From Thermoproteota archaeon (GTDB lineage: Archaea > Thermoproteota > Thermoprotei_A > Sulfolobales > Desulfurococcaceae), in contig JAADCY010000220.1 of assembly GCA_013154205.1 (NCBI GenBank), forward strand, positions 1 through 7,242: a DNA stretch of 7,242 nt. Reading direction: 5' to 3'. Below the pieces are notes generated by a model, which saw nothing but the letters and a program-made list of their open reading frames with translations, did not search any database and had not been told where the DNA came from. Numbering within the stretch: the first letter of the stretch is position 1; every line of letters starts with the position of its first letter. The translations under genes and the position numbers were made by a program. This document shows positions 6,477 to 7,242 of the stretch, one piece after another.

Positions 6477-6866
6477 TTGAGGTATGCCTTAATGAACCTG
6501 CTTGCCTGCCCTATGTGCAGGCATTTCCCACTAAAACTATATGTCCTAAGAGAATCTATTCGTGAGAAAAACTATGACGTGGATAAGCCCTTCTGCGATC
6601 TTTACTGTGCCAAGAACAACATGTTCATAGATAATAACAAGCAGATAGAGCTAGACTGCAATGAATGCGTTAAACACGATATATTATCAGGAATAATAGT
6701 CTGCCCAAAATGCAATAGATGGTACCCAATCATAAACGGTATACCGTTGATGTACCCAGACGAGAAGAGAGAGCTTCCCAAAATCAAAAAGATGATCAAG
6801 GAATTCTTAGTAAAACATTATGATGAAATACCTCTGGAGCTGAAACGTGTTTGTTCAATAGATTAA
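6477..6866 (+). CDS. Trm112-like zinc protein, candidate methyltransferase activator
   Basis: The 129-residue protein matches the Trm112p-like family (PF03966). It begins LLNxLACPxC-like (MNLLACPMCRHFPLKL, Cys11 and Cys14) and ends with the typical ICPKCNRWYPIINGIPLMYP-like segment (Cys76 and Cys79). Trm112 binds SAM-dependent methyltransferases and stabilises or activates them; in eukaryotes its partners act on tRNA, rRNA and release factor, and archaeal Trm112 also has several partners. Many archaeal homologues are short (about 60 residues); this one has a long middle insert with two extra cysteine pairs (Cys40/Cys44 and Cys61/Cys64), so it may hold two zinc ions. It starts 34 nt after the methyltransferase gene with no clear promoter between, which suggests co-transcription. 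The last 30 residues are charged and basic. Confidence 0.85.
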   Translation: MRYALMNLLACPMCRHFPLKLYVLRESIREKNYDVDKPFCDLYCAKNNMFIDNNKQIELDCNECVKHDILSGIIVCPKCNRWYPIINGIPLMYPDEKRELPKIKKMIKEFLVKHYDEIPLELKRVCSID

Positions 6867-6926
6867 AATAAAATAGGTATAATGGATGAAAAATAATGGA
6901 GTATCAACTTAGCTATTACAGGAGTA

Positions 6927-6931
6927 TTTTT
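6927..6931 (+). terminator. Possible T-tract terminator after the Trm112 gene
   Basis: A run of five T lies 61 bases after the stop codon of the Trm112 gene. It is the first T-run of this length on the plus strand, with no stem-loop before it. Support is weak. Confidence 0.3.
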
Positions 6932-6959
6932 ACATAATATATCTTCGCCGAGCTGGATC

Positions 6960-7120
6960 TTAGAGAATTTCTTTATGGAATTCTGTTAAAATTCCATAAC
7001 TACCAGGTCTAATTAGTACATGGGGCTCTATACGAACACCTCCCTTACCATGAATGTATTGCTTGTATCTTCATCCGCAAAGATATCAAAAAATCTCCAC
7101 AAAACTATTAAAGATAAACA
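6960..7120 (-). pseudogene. Possible frameshifted remnant of an unidentified protein gene
   Basis: Two short minus-strand open stretches in different frames adjoin and overlap. The first (7120-7031, stop at 7028) encodes 30 residues including FFDIFADEDTSNTFMVREV. The second (7070-6963, stop at 6960) encodes 36 residues including GVRIEPHVLIRPGSYGIL and ending TEFHKEIL. Both have protein-like composition, and a single-base indel near 7028-7045 would join them into MVREV...EPHVLIRPGSYG. Neither has a start codon with a ribosome binding site of standard type. I do not recognise the family. This may be the C-terminal relic of a lost gene, or chance. Confidence 0.35.
6973..6999. repeat. Perfect 10-bp inverted repeat with 7-nt loop
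   Basis: TTATGGAATT at 6973-6982 and AATTCCATAA at 6990-6999 are exact reverse complements around the loop CTGTTAA. It lies inside the second fragment of the probable gene remnant. It could be an operator, a hairpin in an RNA, or chance. No T-tract follows directly on either strand, so it does not look like a terminator. Confidence 0.5.
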
Positions 7121-7146
7121 TTACAGAGCACTATGCACGTTTGTAT

Positions 7147-7241
7147 CGAACCTGCCGAGATTTGAACCCTGAACCTCTGGCTCCAGTGACTGACCCTTAT
7201 AAAGGGATGTCTCGCTAACACATAATAACCTAGACAATTCC
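7147..7241 (-). pseudogene. Degenerate tRNA-like sequence with extra bases in the anticodon loop
   Basis: On the minus strand the 3' half has tRNA form: variable loop AGGTT (7176-7172), T stem CAGGG/CTCGG around the loop TTCAAAT (7166-7160), and acceptor strand CAGGTTC with discriminator G (7154-7147). GGAATTG (7241-7235) can pair with that acceptor strand in six of seven positions, two of them G-U. TCTAGGTTATTATG resembles the D arm of archaeal Glu/Asp-type tRNAs (GTCTAGTGGTTATGATG) but is about three bases short. TTAGC (7218-7214) pairs with GCCAG (7181-7177) except for one A-C. The T stem has an A-G mismatch and a G-U pair, unusual for a hyperthermophile. The anticodon loop is 32 bases long, about 25 too many. 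I read it as a tRNA relic; an intron-containing or split tRNA is less likely. No anticodon can be assigned. Confidence 0.45.
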
Positions 7242-7242
7242 G

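Noticed and set aside
1..7242. CRISPR array, insertion sequence or defence system
   Set aside because: No regularly spaced repeats, transposase, integrase or nuclease-helicase genes were found on either strand.

Overview
The window looks like chromosomal DNA from a hyperthermophilic crenarchaeon, most likely of the Desulfurococcales (a Staphylothermus-like genome would fit). The grounds are AT-rich intergenic DNA, archaeal TATA boxes about 25-27 nt upstream of predicted starts, GAGG/GGTGA ribosome binding sites, heavy use of AGA/AGG and ATA codons, a TTG start, and gene families common in Crenarchaeota. This assignment is an inference; no marker gene fixes the species.

Layout. At the left edge only the first codons of a leftward gene are visible (start at 7). 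It has a good ribosome binding site and TATA box, and a perfect 7+1+7 palindrome lies over its start. Next come two leftward genes: a secreted, tyrosine-rich, probably beta-helical surface protein (267-1982) and a small TPR protein (2106-2678). An intergenic region with back-to-back promoters (about 2738-2760) separates these from the rightward block.

The rightward block starts with a PiT-family phosphate permease (2823-4004). It continues with a two-gene operon: a START-like (SRPBCC-like) protein with a small C-terminal beta domain (4094-4852), then a stand-alone oxygen-binding di-iron protein of the ODP/metallo-beta-lactamase fold (4857-5615), only 4 nt apart. A likely terminator and a new TATA box separate these from a class I SAM-dependent methyltransferase (5762-6442) and a long, eight-cysteine Trm112-like zinc protein (6477-6866). 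Trm112 proteins are known to activate methyltransferases, so these last two may form a complex.

The last 375 bases (6867-7242) hold no intact gene. They contain a possible T-tract terminator, a perfect 10-bp hairpin, two adjoining reading-frame fragments on the minus strand that read like one frameshifted protein remnant, and a degenerate tRNA-like sequence (7147-7241, minus) carrying about 25 extra bases in the anticodon loop. Together these look like an eroded locus, possibly the remains of an element integrated at a tRNA gene.

How the genes fit together: most are housekeeping or environmental-interface functions (cell surface, phosphate uptake, O2/NO chemistry, RNA or protein methylation). 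No complete mobile element, CRISPR array or defence system is visible.
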